Assembly (NCBI GenBank): GCA_023384675.1
Contig: JAHDVK010000007.1
Span: forward strand, 1-64,000
Length of the DNA: 64,000 nt
Source: Bryobacteraceae bacterium
GTDB taxonomy: Bacteria > Acidobacteriota > Terriglobia > Bryobacterales > Bryobacteraceae
Direction of reading: 5' to 3'
Part shown: positions 34,500 to 45,062 of the stretch, piece after piece
Position numbering within the stretch: the stretch's first letter is position 1
How the letters are laid out: each line of letters begins with the position of its first letter
The notes under the pieces: generated by a model
What the model was told of the DNA's origin: nothing
Database searches by the model: none
What the model saw: only the letters and a program-made list of their open reading frames with translations
Translations under genes and position numbers: made by a program

Positions 34500-34538
34500 T
34501 CAGTGTGTGCCGGGCCGCCTGTGGCCTTGCGGTAAACG

Positions 34539-35840
<1,302 letters not shown>

Positions 35841-35900
35841 GGCATCCACTCCTATGGTTCCCCATCATATTCGGTTCCGAGGCAGGATGCTCGGCAGGGG

Positions 35901-38063
35901 CTACTTCTTCCGGACGACCCGCTTCTTCGTAGCCGGCTTCGGAGCGGCCTTGCGGGGCGCGGGTTTGGCGGGCGCGGCTTCCGCGGGAACGGGCGTGCCG
36001 GCGTAGAGCCACTCGTAAATGTCCTGATTGCGCAAAATGATCTGGACGTAATTCCGAGTCTCTGAGAAGGGAATCGTTTCGACGAATTCGCTAGGTTCGC
36101 GGAATTGGCCCCAGGTTTTCCAGCGGACAACACGGGAAGCGCCCGCGTTGTATCCGGCCAAGGTTTCTTCAATGGAGCCGCCACGCAGGTCCAACAATTT
36201 CCGCAGATAAAAAGTTCCGAGATTCAGATTAAAGAGCGGCTGGCGAAGGCGGGCGTTGGTCGACGTGCCGAGGCGTAACTGGCGGGCGAGCTGGCGGCCG
36301 GTGGGGGGCATGATCTGCATGAGGCCGACCGCGCCGGCCCGGGAGACGACCACAGGGTCGAATTCAGACTCCTGCCGGATCAGGGCGGCGACGAAGTACG
36401 GGTTCAGGTTCCGCTGCCGGGCGAAGCGGGTGATTTCGGCGCGGTAAGGAAAGGGGAAGGCGAGACGCCAGAACTTCTCCGGCGCGGCTTCGCGAGGCAG
36501 GTAGAGATAGCCGGGGGCGGTCCCTTTGATGTAGCGAAGAGCTTGCGCGTGGGCGCCGCGCGCCGCGGCGGTAGACGCGAGTTCCATGGCGAGCAGCCAG
36601 CGGTTGGCGCCGTGCTGCGCGCCGAAACGCATCTCGGTTTCGGCCCAGGGGGCGAGCCGGGCCTGCTGGAGCAGGCGGCCGCGCTGGAGGCGGGCAGTGG
36701 TCTCGGGATCGGCCTGGAATGAAGGGTTCTGGTCGCGATCGAGGAACGGAACGGAAGCGAGAAAGCGAGCCGTGGCTTCGTGGCGGGGAGCGTTGGCGAA
36801 TTGTGGCTGTTTCAACTCGTCACGCGACAAAACGGCGTGGTAATAGTTGGGAAAACGGGAAACAGCTTCCTCGAAATAGAGGCGGGCGGCGCCGTATTGC
36901 TTTTCGGATTCCGCTAGTTTTGCCAGGTAATAAAGAGCCGCGCCCGCCTTCTCGAAGGCGGCAAAATGGCGCAGGTGATCGCGGAGCATTTCCGCTGCTC
37001 CGGCGCTTCTTTCCAGCCAGGCGCGCCACACGACTTTCCAGTGGCAGTAAGCGCCGCCCGCATCGCCGGGGAAGGCTTCGGCGCAGGCGGAGTAGTGGGG
37101 AACGTAGTGGGCGTGATCGTTCTCTAGGAGGTAGCGGTCACCCGCGAGGGCGAGGGCGTCGCGCCGCCAGGTGGATTCGGGAGCACGGCGGGCGAGTTGG
37201 GCGACGGCCGATTCCATGCCTTCGTCGCGGTTGGCGCGGCGATGCGCGGCGGCGAGCCAGTACCAGCGTTCGGCCTCGGCTTCGGCTTCGGTGAGGCGCA
37301 GCGCGTTCAACTGGCTGATGGCGGCGGTGGTGTTGCGCTGGTCGTAGAGCGTGGCGGCGGCGCGCACCATGGCGCGTTCGCGGTCGAGGCCCGCGAGCTC
37401 GGCGGCCATCTCATGGTACTCGGCGCGGGCGTTGTCGTACTGGCGCGCTCTGGAGAAGCGCTCGGCACGCTCAAAACGGGCCTCAGCGGGCACAGCAGGG
37501 TACTCCGCGCCGAGGGTTTTCTTCAACCGTTCGAGCGCCGCTTCAGCATCACGCGCTTCTTTCGACACGGGGTAGTAGTAGTGGATGGTCTTCCAGGCAG
37601 CGACAGCGGCAATGGGATGACCGAGCGCCTCCTGGGCGCGGGCGGCGAGCAGAGAAGCTTCGGGCTCGGCGCGCAGAGCCGCGGGTACGCGGTTGAGCCA
37701 GGTCAGCGCCGCTTGCGGTTCGTTGATCTCCAGCAGGCTGCGGGCGGCCAGGACGGCGGCGCGCCCTGCAAGCGGAGAGCGTGTGGCGATGCGGAAGACG
37801 GGCTCGAGCGCGGGCGGGACGTTGGCATAATCCTTCAGTTGGAAACGCGCCTGTCCGAGGAAGAAAGCGGGATAGTCGGCCAGAGCGGGCAGGCGGGCAG
37901 GCAGGGGAGCGAGGGCGCGCGCAGCGCCGGTGGCGTTGCCTTTTTCGAGCATGTCCACGGCGGAGGCCAATTGTTGCACGGCGGCGTCCTGGGCGGGTGC
38001 GAAGGCGGCGAACAGACACAGGACGGCCGCGAGCCGGACAGACACTGGAAGGCCCACTCCCAT
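35901..38063 (-). CDS. soluble lytic murein transglycosylase
   Basis: 720 aa. Signal peptide at about 5-25. Residues about 30-520 form the helical TPR-like superhelix of Slt-type enzymes. The catalytic domain near 550-690 has ALIRQESEFDPVVVSRAGAVGLMQIMPPTG, with the catalytic Glu in QESEF, and the substrate-groove LAGYNAGASRVVRW. It cleaves peptidoglycan, leaving 1,6-anhydro ends. The C terminus is a Lys/Arg/Pro/Ala-rich tail of about 28 residues that may bind the wall or polyanions. The gene starts 1 bp after the stop of the coiled-coil protein gene, so they share an operon. Confidence 0.88.
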   Translation of the reverse strand: MGVGLPVSVRLAAVLCLFAAFAPAQDAAVQQLASAVDMLEKGNATGAARALAPLPARLPALADYPAFFLGQARFQLKDYANVPPALEPVFRIATRSPLAGRAAVLAARSLLEINEPQAALTWLNRVPAALRAEPEASLLAARAQEALGHPIAAVAAWKTIHYYYPVSKEARDAEAALERLKKTLGAEYPAVPAEARFERAERFSRARQYDNARAEYHEMAAELAGLDRERAMVRAAATLYDQRNTTAAISQLNALRLTEAEAEAERWYWLAAAHRRANRDEGMESAVAQLARRAPESTWRRDALALAGDRYLLENDHAHYVPHYSACAEAFPGDAGGAYCHWKVVWRAWLERSAGAAEMLRDHLRHFAAFEKAGAALYYLAKLAESEKQYGAARLYFEEAVSRFPNYYHAVLSRDELKQPQFANAPRHEATARFLASVPFLDRDQNPSFQADPETTARLQRGRLLQQARLAPWAETEMRFGAQHGANRWLLAMELASTAAARGAHAQALRYIKGTAPGYLYLPREAAPEKFWRLAFPFPYRAEITRFARQRNLNPYFVAALIRQESEFDPVVVSRAGAVGLMQIMPPTGRQLARQLRLGTSTNARLRQPLFNLNLGTFYLRKLLDLRGGSIEETLAGYNAGASRVVRWKTWGQFREPSEFVETIPFSETRNYVQIILRNQDIYEWLYAGTPVPAEAAPAKPAPRKAAPKPATKKRVVRKK

Positions 38064-38064
38064 T

Positions 38065-39243
38065 TCAGACCAGCGGTCCCGGGTACTCGGGCCCCAGAAG
38101 CGCGGGGTCGTCGTTGGCGAGCGTCCGGACGACTTCGATGTGGAAGTAGTCGACCATTGAGGAAACCTGGAGGAACTCGTGTTTGAACTGCGCGCGGGAG
38201 CGGTCCATTTCGCCGCGGAGCGCCATGTAGAGCCGCGCCTGATCGCGGCCCTGGCGCACGGCCATGGCTTGATAGAGCCGCATTTCGGCGACGCGAACGC
38301 GCGCGAAGCGTTGGGCCTTGGCGTGCCACTCCTGGTCTTCGCGGGTAAGCGAGGCGAGCGGTGGCGGTTCGGGCAGGGGCGGCGGTTCAGCGAGTGGCCC
38401 GGCCTCTTCACCGTCGGTCTCGGCGCCGATGCTGATCAGCTCGCCGGCGGCGGCGACGGGCTTGGCCGGCGCGGGAGCGCGGCGGTTGAGCCGGCAGTCG
38501 AGGGTGGCTCCGGCGAGGGAAGCGAGCAGCTCCAGCGCGTTGGGGTCCGAAGGCGTTTCGCCCGGTTCGGCATAGACGATGGCCGCCACCCGGGGCGACG
38601 CCGTGGAACGGCCAATGATCACGGGCAGCAGGCAGACGCGCTTGGCTGGGTCGGCGCCGACAGCCTGAGTCAAAGTCTCAGTCAATTCGCCGGGAGTGGC
38701 GAGCGCGATCACGGTGTCGAGAGTCTCAAGGACATTGGCGAAGGCCGGCGGGGCATCGGCTTCGAGATCCACTTCGGCCGCCGCGTCGAGCGAACGGCCA
38801 TGAGAGGCGCGGTGCCCCTCGTGGCGGAGCTTGCCGGTGAGGACGCTGAACAGGACCACCTGGGGAGCGAACGCGTGCATACCATCGAGCAGCGCGGCGG
38901 CCCAGGCCGGGGCGTCCTCGGCCTGCTCGAGGCGGCGCGCGGTCTGGTTGAGGCGCTCCGTGTAGCGGCGCAATTCCGCGGCGGCTGAGTCGCGGGCGTT
39001 CTCCTCGGCGGCTGCGGCGACTTCGGCGACGCGGCGCGCGGTTTCTGTTTCCATCCGCTGGGCCAATTCGGCGAAGCGTTCGCCGATGGTGTGATCGAGG
39101 TGGTCGCGCCAGCCTGCGTCGAACTGCTGCTGGACCTGTTCGACCTGCAGTTGCCATGCAGCATTCAACTGGTCGCGAAGAGTGTCCTGCTCCTGCTGGA
39201 GGAAGGAGGGCACGGCCGGGGGCGGATTCTCGGGTTGCGCCAT
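38065..39243 (-). CDS. coiled-coil protein of unknown function, GAF-like middle
   Basis: 392 aa, no signal peptide. Residues about 12-125 are strongly helical and likely coiled coil (QQEQDTLRDQLNAAWQLQVEQ). Residues about 130-260 alternate strands and helices in a GAF-like pattern (VVLFSVLTGKLRHEGHRA, RVCLLPVIIGR, AAIVYAEPG). A Pro/Glu linker precedes a basic helix bundle (AKAQRFARVRVAEMRLYQA). I do not recognise a named family. The start is the ATG of MAQPENPPP; upstream in-frame sequence is not protein-like. Tight coupling to slt suggests a role in envelope growth or its control. Confidence 0.6.
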   Translation of the reverse strand: MAQPENPPPAVPSFLQQEQDTLRDQLNAAWQLQVEQVQQQFDAGWRDHLDHTIGERFAELAQRMETETARRVAEVAAAAEENARDSAAAELRRYTERLNQTARRLEQAEDAPAWAAALLDGMHAFAPQVVLFSVLTGKLRHEGHRASHGRSLDAAAEVDLEADAPPAFANVLETLDTVIALATPGELTETLTQAVGADPAKRVCLLPVIIGRSTASPRVAAIVYAEPGETPSDPNALELLASLAGATLDCRLNRRAPAPAKPVAAAGELISIGAETDGEEAGPLAEPPPLPEPPPLASLTREDQEWHAKAQRFARVRVAEMRLYQAMAVRQGRDQARLYMALRGEMDRSRAQFKHEFLQVSSMVDYFHIEVVRTLANDDPALLGPEYPGPLV

Positions 39244-39283
39244 TCTTAAATGAAATTGTAGCGGGAATCGGGCCGGGACCCAA

Positions 39284-41632
39284 TCAGAGCGGCGGCGGCC
39301 AGACGAATGCCAGGCTGCGCCGGGGTGAGATGAGTTCCACACTGATCCGGTCCGGCGAAGTGGCTACGGGGCCGGCTATGAAATACTCGGCGCCGTCGCG
39401 AGCTTCGAGGCAGCTCAACCGCAAGCGGGCCGGAGCGGGCCGGGAGGCGTCGTAGTCATAGCAGGCGGCAAGCCAGTCAGGCCGCTCGCCGGCGGCGGGT
39501 AAAGGGTACGCATCGAGACGGCCCGCAAGCCGCAGTTGATCGAGAAGATCCCGGCCGAATCCCTGGGCGCGCAAGTCGACAGTGGCGGCGATCGAGGCGC
39601 CCGCCAGGGGAACTCGGTCCACCCGGCCAAGCAGGCGGTAGTGGGGGGCGCCGGCGCGCAACTCCACGCTGGCGCGGCCCTGGAAGTGGGCGGCGTCGCG
39701 GCGCAATTCGAGCCAGGGGATGTCGATTTCCGTGCCGTCCCAGAAGGCATGCAAGCGAAGCCGCTCGTACGCCTCGCCGCCGAGTTGGAACTGCCGCGCG
39801 TCGAGTTGCAGATCCAATCCGCGGCCGGCCAGCCACGGCGGAAGGCGCGCGGCTCGGCGGAGAGTGCGGTCGAGGAAGGACGAGGGGCGGTCGACGGCGG
39901 GCCGCAGTACGGCTTCGAGTTGCCCGGAGTCGAGCTCGGGGGTCTGCATGGCGAGCCGCAAGGGCCGCTGCGAGGAGGGGTCGGCGTCGGCGCTAGCGAT
40001 GGCGTCCATCTCTCCCCAGCGCAGGGTCGCCTTGCGGACCGACCACCGCGGGCCTTTGACGGTCAGGGGTGCGCGGACCAGCCGGACCGGGCCGGGAACG
40101 CCAGGGACTTCGCACAGTACATTCTGCAGCAGTAATGCCGCGACCCAGACGCCATCCGCGGCCCCGGATGCGGTGTCATAACGAAGGCTGCCGCCGAGAG
40201 TTCCCTCCCGGCATTGCTGCAAGGGCGCGGGCGCGGCGGAGGCGGGCAGGTCGCGCAAAGCTGTGTTGAGTTCATCGAGCGGCAGGGAGGGGAAGCTCGC
40301 CTGGAAGGACAGCGCGCCGGAGGGGGCGGCCCAGCGTCCGGCGAGTTCGGCCGTAGCGCCGCTGGGGGTGGCCAGCGTAGCCGGCAGCAGTTCGACGGTC
40401 CCCGCGGCCAGGCGAACCGTGGCCTTTTCGATCAGCACAGGCCCGGCGGAACGCAGGCGCACTTCGGCATCGCGCAGTTCGACATCGCCATTCAGGGAGC
40501 CTTGCCGCGGCAGCGCAATCGCTCCATGGAGGGTGCCCTCGATGGAGAAGCCGGGCGGGGTTTCGGCGCCCAGCCTGCGGGCGATGTCCAGAAACGTCGC
40601 CGCGGGGATGCCGTTCAAGGTGAAGGCGGCCTCCACTTCCGGCCGGGTGTAAAGGGAGGTTACGGCCATCAGGATGGTGAGCGGCGAGTCGTGTTCCTCA
40701 CCTTGCTCCACAGTGCGCAGCTCGAGCTGTTGCCGGCCCAGACTCAAATCGCCTTGGAAGGGCAGTACCCATTCCTTGCCGCGCGGGCCGAAACGCCCGC
40801 CGCGGTCGAAGCCTTCCAGTTCGAGGCGTCCGAGCAGCTTCAGATTGTCTGGGGGGCCATCGAGTCGAACGCGGGCGCCGAGTCTTCCCTGGATGCCCAG
40901 GTCGCGGCCGGCGAGCAGGATAGCCACCTCGCTGGCGGCGCTTCGTTCCAGCTCGATTTCGACGTCGGCGATGCCCGGTTGATCGGCCAGAGGCCTCCAC
41001 TGTCCGCCGCCGCTAAAGCGGCCGAAACCCTGTTCCGAGCGGTCGGTCCTGGCGGGCGAGGCCTCGAAACTCCAGCGCAGCGAGCCACCCTCGCGGCTGG
41101 GGGGGCTGATGTCGAGATCCACCGTATTGAGAAAGAAAGGCGACTTCAATGTGCCCTGGCGGAAGTTGATCCGGCCGCTGCGCAGAGAGAAGGACGGGGC
41201 GTGGCGCTGCGACTTCATGCGATCTTCGACCTGCCGCAGCAGGACACCCGCGTTCCAGCCCCGCGCGTCATCGCGGCTCAGGTTGATGCTGCCTTCCACC
41301 AGCCGCAGAGAGGCGAGCACCAGCCGGCGGCGGAAGAGCGACGACCAATGGATGCCCGCCTGCATCTCCGTGACGTAAGCGAACGGTTCGAGGCCAAACT
41401 CCGGGTCTTCGGGAATCACCAGGTCCGTCGCGGAAAGACCGATGGAAGGAAACAGCGTGTAGCGGACTTCGCGGAGCGTAACGGGCCGGCCCAACTGTTC
41501 ACTCAGCGCAGCTTGCAGAGGTTCGCGCAGAGCCCTGGCCTCGAACTGAGGCGCCAGGAGCGCCGCAATCAGAAAGAGCACGGGCAGCAGCGCGAGCGTC
41601 AGCAGGAGACGTTTCAGCCATTTCCGTTTCAT
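39284..41632 (-). CDS. AsmA-like inner-membrane-anchored protein
   Basis: 782 aa. One N-terminal membrane helix (about 8-28), then EARALREPLQAALSEQLGRPVTLREVRYTLFPSIGLSATDLVI, the diagnostic start of AsmA-family proteins. The rest is a long repetitive beta-rich body. Related proteins bridge the periplasm and move lipids to the outer membrane or limit outer-membrane assembly. The start overlaps the mocA stop by 4 bp (ATGA), placing it at the end of an xdhC-mocA-asmA-like transcript, an unusual pairing with molybdenum-cofactor genes. Confidence 0.8.
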   Translation of the reverse strand: MKRKWLKRLLLTLALLPVLFLIAALLAPQFEARALREPLQAALSEQLGRPVTLREVRYTLFPSIGLSATDLVIPEDPEFGLEPFAYVTEMQAGIHWSSLFRRRLVLASLRLVEGSINLSRDDARGWNAGVLLRQVEDRMKSQRHAPSFSLRSGRINFRQGTLKSPFFLNTVDLDISPPSREGGSLRWSFEASPARTDRSEQGFGRFSGGGQWRPLADQPGIADVEIELERSAASEVAILLAGRDLGIQGRLGARVRLDGPPDNLKLLGRLELEGFDRGGRFGPRGKEWVLPFQGDLSLGRQQLELRTVEQGEEHDSPLTILMAVTSLYTRPEVEAAFTLNGIPAATFLDIARRLGAETPPGFSIEGTLHGAIALPRQGSLNGDVELRDAEVRLRSAGPVLIEKATVRLAAGTVELLPATLATPSGATAELAGRWAAPSGALSFQASFPSLPLDELNTALRDLPASAAPAPLQQCREGTLGGSLRYDTASGAADGVWVAALLLQNVLCEVPGVPGPVRLVRAPLTVKGPRWSVRKATLRWGEMDAIASADADPSSQRPLRLAMQTPELDSGQLEAVLRPAVDRPSSFLDRTLRRAARLPPWLAGRGLDLQLDARQFQLGGEAYERLRLHAFWDGTEIDIPWLELRRDAAHFQGRASVELRAGAPHYRLLGRVDRVPLAGASIAATVDLRAQGFGRDLLDQLRLAGRLDAYPLPAAGERPDWLAACYDYDASRPAPARLRLSCLEARDGAEYFIAGPVATSPDRISVELISPRRSLAFVWPPPL

Positions 41633-42246
41633 GGCGGGGAGATCTCTCCGGTCAGGCGGCGGTAGTCCTCCGGGGTATCCGCATCCCGCAGAATGCCGGG
41701 GTCTTCCACATCCACGTCAATGGTCCGCTCAACGTGGCGGCGCAGCACATCCCGCGCGGAACCCTCTGGGGGCAGGGCGAGCAACTCGGGGATCAGGGCG
41801 GCGGCGAGCAAGACGGGATGACCCTTCCGGCCCCGGTGGCGCGGCTGAAGAACCAGGGTTCCGGCTGGAGCGGCCTCCCAGGCCGCACACAGGCGGATAA
41901 TCGATTCCTCCTGAATCGCTGGAATGTCCACCGGGTGAAAGAACGCGGCGCTTGGGTGGGGAGCCAGCGCGCGAAGGCCGGTCTGAAGGGAGGATAACTG
42001 GCCGCATTCCGGCTTCGGATTCAGGACCAGCACGGGAGCGCCGGGACGCTGCAAACCCCGCGCGACGGCTTCGGCCTGATAGCCCAGCACGGCGATCACG
42101 CGACGGCAATGCGGAGAGAAGAGCCGGACGAGCCGGTCGAGAAACGTCTCGCCCTCGAACTGAAGCAGCGGCTTGGGAGCGCCCATGCGCGTAGAGGCCC
42201 CGCCCGCCAGCAGGACGGCAGCGAATTCAGGAGGGCCGGGCTTCAC
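41629..42246 (-). CDS. mocA: MocA-like molybdenum cofactor nucleotidyltransferase
   Basis: 205 aa. NTP-transferase start AAVLLAGGASTRMGAPKPLLQFEGETFLDRL, then CGQLSSLQTGL, FHPVDIPAIQ (PVD metal/nucleotide site) and GRKGHPVLL. This is the CTP:molybdopterin cytidylyltransferase (MocA) pattern; a generic MobA-like transferase is the alternative. It overlaps xdhC upstream and the AsmA-like gene downstream by 4 bp each. MCD cofactor is used by xanthine/CO dehydrogenase-type enzymes, which fits the xdhC neighbour. Confidence 0.8.
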   Translation of the reverse strand: MKPGPPEFAAVLLAGGASTRMGAPKPLLQFEGETFLDRLVRLFSPHCRRVIAVLGYQAEAVARGLQRPGAPVLVLNPKPECGQLSSLQTGLRALAPHPSAAFFHPVDIPAIQEESIIRLCAAWEAAPAGTLVLQPRHRGRKGHPVLLAAALIPELLALPPEGSARDVLRRHVERTIDVDVEDPGILRDADTPEDYRRLTGEISPP

Positions 42247-43079
42247 TTGAGCAGCGCTTTCAACTCTTCGTGCGCAAACACGGACTTCGCGAGCGCGCGC
42301 CAGGCAGGGTCCGGGTTGCGGCGGACGGCGATCATCTCAGCGGCCACGGCGATGGCGATCTCCTCGGGGGTGATCGCGCCGATGTCCAGGCCCATTGGCG
42401 CGAACAGCCGGTGGAAGGCCTCCCGGGCAATCCCTTCCTTCTCGAGTTCTTTCACCACCGCAATGGTCTTGCGCTTCGACCCGATCATGGCGATGTAGCG
42501 CGCGGGCGTGGTGATGGCCCAGCGCAGCACCCGCATGTCGTCGCGATGACCGCGCGTGACGATGATCAGATAAGAAGACCCGTTCACGTTCAACTTGGGG
42601 AAAGCGTCCTCGTATTCCTCCGCATACACATCATCGGCCATGGGGAAGCGTTCGCGGTTCGCGAAGCTCTCGCGGTTGTCGATCACGGCCGTGGAAAAAC
42701 CGGCCAGCGCGGCAACCTGGCACAGGCTTTTCGAAATGTGTCCGGCTCCGAAGATGAACGCGCGGGGGTGAGGAAGCAGCGGCTCGATGTACACATCGAG
42801 TTGTCCGCCGCAAATGAGTCCATTGTCGTAGGCCGCGTCCTGCCCGAGATTGAACTGCATGCGGCGGGGCTTTTCGGTTTCGATGACTTCCCGCGCGGCG
42901 GCCCAGACATCGGCTTCGACGCAGCCGCCGCCGATGGTGCCGGCCATGGTGCCGTCGTCACGCACCAGGATTTTCGCCGACTCATAGCTGGGAATCGACC
43001 CGTTCACTTCCACAATCGTGGCCAGCGCGCACTTTCGCCCCTCGCGGCGCAGGCGCACGGCTTCTTCGAGCAGGTCCAT
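42243..43079 (-). CDS. xdhC: XdhC/CoxI family molybdoenzyme maturation protein
   Basis: 278 aa. N-terminal XdhC domain: CALATIVEVNGSIP, TMAGTIGGGCVEADVWAAA. C-terminal Rossmann domain: PRAFIFGAGHISKSLCQVAALAGF, VIDNRESFANRERFP, YLIIVTRGHRDD. XdhC binds the molybdenum cofactor and delivers it, after sulfuration, to xanthine-dehydrogenase-type enzymes. No such enzyme subunit is in the window, so this is an orphan maturation set with mocA. A perfect TATAAT lies 10 nt before the ATG and there is no clear ribosome-binding site. Confidence 0.88.
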   Translation of the reverse strand: MDLLEEAVRLRREGRKCALATIVEVNGSIPSYESAKILVRDDGTMAGTIGGGCVEADVWAAAREVIETEKPRRMQFNLGQDAAYDNGLICGGQLDVYIEPLLPHPRAFIFGAGHISKSLCQVAALAGFSTAVIDNRESFANRERFPMADDVYAEEYEDAFPKLNVNGSSYLIIVTRGHRDDMRVLRWAITTPARYIAMIGSKRKTIAVVKELEKEGIAREAFHRLFAPMGLDIGAITPEEIAIAVAAEMIAVRRNPDPAWRALAKSVFAHEELKALLK

Positions 43080-43089
43080 GATTGCTTTG

Positions 43090-43095
43090 ATTATA
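43090..43095 (-). promoter_or_regulatory. candidate -10 element (TATAAT) of the xdhC operon
   Basis: Consensus TATAAT on the minus strand, 10 nt upstream of the xdhC ATG, between this gene and the FG-GAP gene upstream. No -35 recognised. A 3-4 nt leader is predicted. Confidence 0.45.
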
Positions 43096-43104
43096 ACGGG
43101 CGCG

Positions 43105-44316
43105 CTACCGGCGCCCTTCGTTCAGCAGAACGTGGATCGCCGGCACTTTGTAGTTGTAGGGCTTCACCAGGATATCGAAGCGGCCATTTCCCGTGAGATC
43201 GGCGATGCGGGATTCGTGGTTGTCCAACCCCGTAGCGACCACCTCGCGGCGGAAATTCCCTTGGCCGTCACCGAGGAAGATCCAGGTCTTCGATGCGGGG
43301 TTGCCGCCGTTCAGGCGCATTTCGCCCAGGAAGATGTCCATGTGGCCGTCGCCGTTGAAGTCCACAATGTCGAGCGAATGGGCGTTGTCGACGTCCGCGA
43401 GTTGATGCGGAATCCAGGCGCCTTTCACCCACTCGTACCAGATCAAGGGACCTGTGCCATCGCCAATCGAGAGGACCACTTCCGGCCTTCCCCCCGCCTT
43501 GAGTTGACCCACTGCCGAACGCGAGAAGTGAAAGCTCGAATCGATATCGTTGGGCAAGTAACGGTCGCCGCCGAGATGTTTGAACCACAGCCCGGCGCCC
43601 ACCAGATCCGGCTTGCCGTCGAGGTCGATGTCGGCGAAGGCAAGGCCCTCATGCTCATTCGTCCGCCGCCAAGCGGGCGGATTGCCGCGCTGCCGCGTTT
43701 CGCTGTCGGCCGAGTATTCGTAGAGCGTGGTCAAGGGCCATTCGCTCGCGGCTTTGAGATTGGCGGGCGCCCGCGCCAGCATCAGGCGCTGCGCACCCTG
43801 ATTCCAGAACACCAGTTCGCGTTTGCCGTCGCCATCGGCGTCCACCCACATCACATCGTGGTGCTTGTTCGCCCCGCTTTTCTTGACGTTGCGGCGGACC
43901 CAGGGTTTGCGCGGATCGAGATCGCGGCCGGGATTCTCGTACCACCAGATCTCATTTGAACGCCCGTCTCCACCGGCGATGAAATCGAGATGGCCATCGC
44001 CGTCGATGTCGCCGAACGTGGCGCCCGCCTCGATGCGGCGGATCTCATTATCTATGACGATACGTTGCCAGCCATTCCCTTGACGGATGTAGCCCACCAC
44101 GCTCGGCGCGGCGGTCCGTTCGGTGATGACGAAATCGTTGACGCCGTCGCCGTTGATGTCGAAAACCGCCGAAGCGGTCTGCTGATCCCCGGGGAAGGGC
44201 TTTTCGAGTCCGCCGGTATCGGATGAGACCAGCCGCCAGCCGGGGGCGACGACAGGCGCGTCACTGGTTTGAGCCCACAGCAGCGCGGCAAACAGGAGAG
44301 GGTATGTTCGGACCAT
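43105..44316 (-). CDS. secreted FG-GAP/VCBS repeat protein
   Basis: 403 aa. Signal peptide (MVRTYPLLFAALLWAQ). The body is a beta-propeller with at least six calcium-type loops: DINGDGVND, DIDGDGHLD, DADGDGKRE, DIDLDGKPD, DFNGDGHMD, DLTGNGRFD. Such integrin-like propellers bind ligands or carry enzyme activity; no catalytic site is visible. The start was set at the leader methionine. It is divergent from the HAD gene with a 65-bp gap. Confidence 0.8.
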   Translation of the reverse strand: MVRTYPLLFAALLWAQTSDAPVVAPGWRLVSSDTGGLEKPFPGDQQTASAVFDINGDGVNDFVITERTAAPSVVGYIRQGNGWQRIVIDNEIRRIEAGATFGDIDGDGHLDFIAGGDGRSNEIWWYENPGRDLDPRKPWVRRNVKKSGANKHHDVMWVDADGDGKRELVFWNQGAQRLMLARAPANLKAASEWPLTTLYEYSADSETRQRGNPPAWRRTNEHEGLAFADIDLDGKPDLVGAGLWFKHLGGDRYLPNDIDSSFHFSRSAVGQLKAGGRPEVVLSIGDGTGPLIWYEWVKGAWIPHQLADVDNAHSLDIVDFNGDGHMDIFLGEMRLNGGNPASKTWIFLGDGQGNFRREVVATGLDNHESRIADLTGNGRFDILVKPYNYKVPAIHVLLNEGRR

Positions 44317-44363
44317 GGAGAAGGCCTCGCAGGCGCACTCCTGCCGGAGTCGCGCGCCCTGTA

Positions 44364-44372
44364 TGCTATCAT
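44364..44372 (+). promoter_or_regulatory. candidate extended -10 (TGCTATCAT) for the HAD gene
   Basis: Nine bases identical to the element before hom at 56115-56123. Nine nt separate it from the GTG at 44382; there is no Shine-Dalgarno in between. Confidence 0.4.
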
Positions 44373-44381
44373 TTGCCGCGA

Positions 44382-45059
44382 GTGAATACACGAGCGAAGT
44401 GGCCCAAGGGGCTTGCCCTGATATTCGACATGGACGGCGTGGTCATCAACTCCACGGACATGCATACTGTCGCCTGGGAGCGGTATCTGGCCGGCCTGAA
44501 CGTGAACGCCAACGGCATCATGAGCCGCATGCTGGGCAAGCGGAACGATCAAATCGTCCGTGACTTGTTTGGCCCGCACCTGCCGCAGGCTGAAGTGGAC
44601 CGGCATGGATCGGCGAAGGAAAGCCTGTACCGGGAGCTCATGACGCCCGTGTTAGAGCAGCATTTGGTGCCCGGCGTCGCCGCATTCGTCCGGGAGGCGG
44701 CGGAGGCGGGGATACCCCTGGCGATGGGCACGAACGCCGAGCCGCTCAACGTCGACTTCGTGTTGCAGGGCGCGGGTCTCGAAGGACTGTTCGGCGCCGT
44801 GGTGGACGGGCATCAGGTGAGCCGGCCAAAGCCCGACCCGGAGGTCTATCTCGAGGCCGCCCGGCGGATCGGAGTGCCGCCGGGAGATTGCATTGTCTTC
44901 GAAGATTCGCCGGGCGGAATGGCCGCCGCGCGCGCAGCCGGCGCCCGCCTGGTGGCCTTGCTCACAACCCTTTCCGAAGCGCCGCAAGCCGCCCTGGCGA
45001 TTCGCGATTTCACCGATCCGCGCCTGCCCGAATGGCTGGCCGCGCAGAGGCCGCTCTAA
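44382..45059 (+). CDS. HAD-superfamily phosphatase / beta-phosphoglucomutase-like
   Basis: 225 aa from a GTG. HAD motif I FDMDGVVINS (nucleophile and general-acid Asp), cap helix region, motif II MGTNAE (a Thr in place of the commoner Ser/Thr-N context), motif III Lys in SRPKPDPEVY, motif IV FEDSPGGMAAARAAG. This is the beta-phosphoglucomutase/phosphatase subgroup. Either a sugar-phosphate phosphatase or a mutase is possible. It is followed after 3 bp by the degenerate kinase gene, so the two are likely cotranscribed. Confidence 0.82.
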   Translation: MNTRAKWPKGLALIFDMDGVVINSTDMHTVAWERYLAGLNVNANGIMSRMLGKRNDQIVRDLFGPHLPQAEVDRHGSAKESLYRELMTPVLEQHLVPGVAAFVREAAEAGIPLAMGTNAEPLNVDFVLQGAGLEGLFGAVVDGHQVSRPKPDPEVYLEAARRIGVPPGDCIVFEDSPGGMAAARAAGARLVALLTTLSEAPQAALAIRDFTDPRLPEWLAAQRPL

Positions 45060-45062
45060 TTC

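Noticed and set aside
40214-41665. 483-codon open frame on the plus strand
   Set aside because: Antisense to the AsmA-like gene; Gln/Arg/Gly-rich with no recognisable domain.
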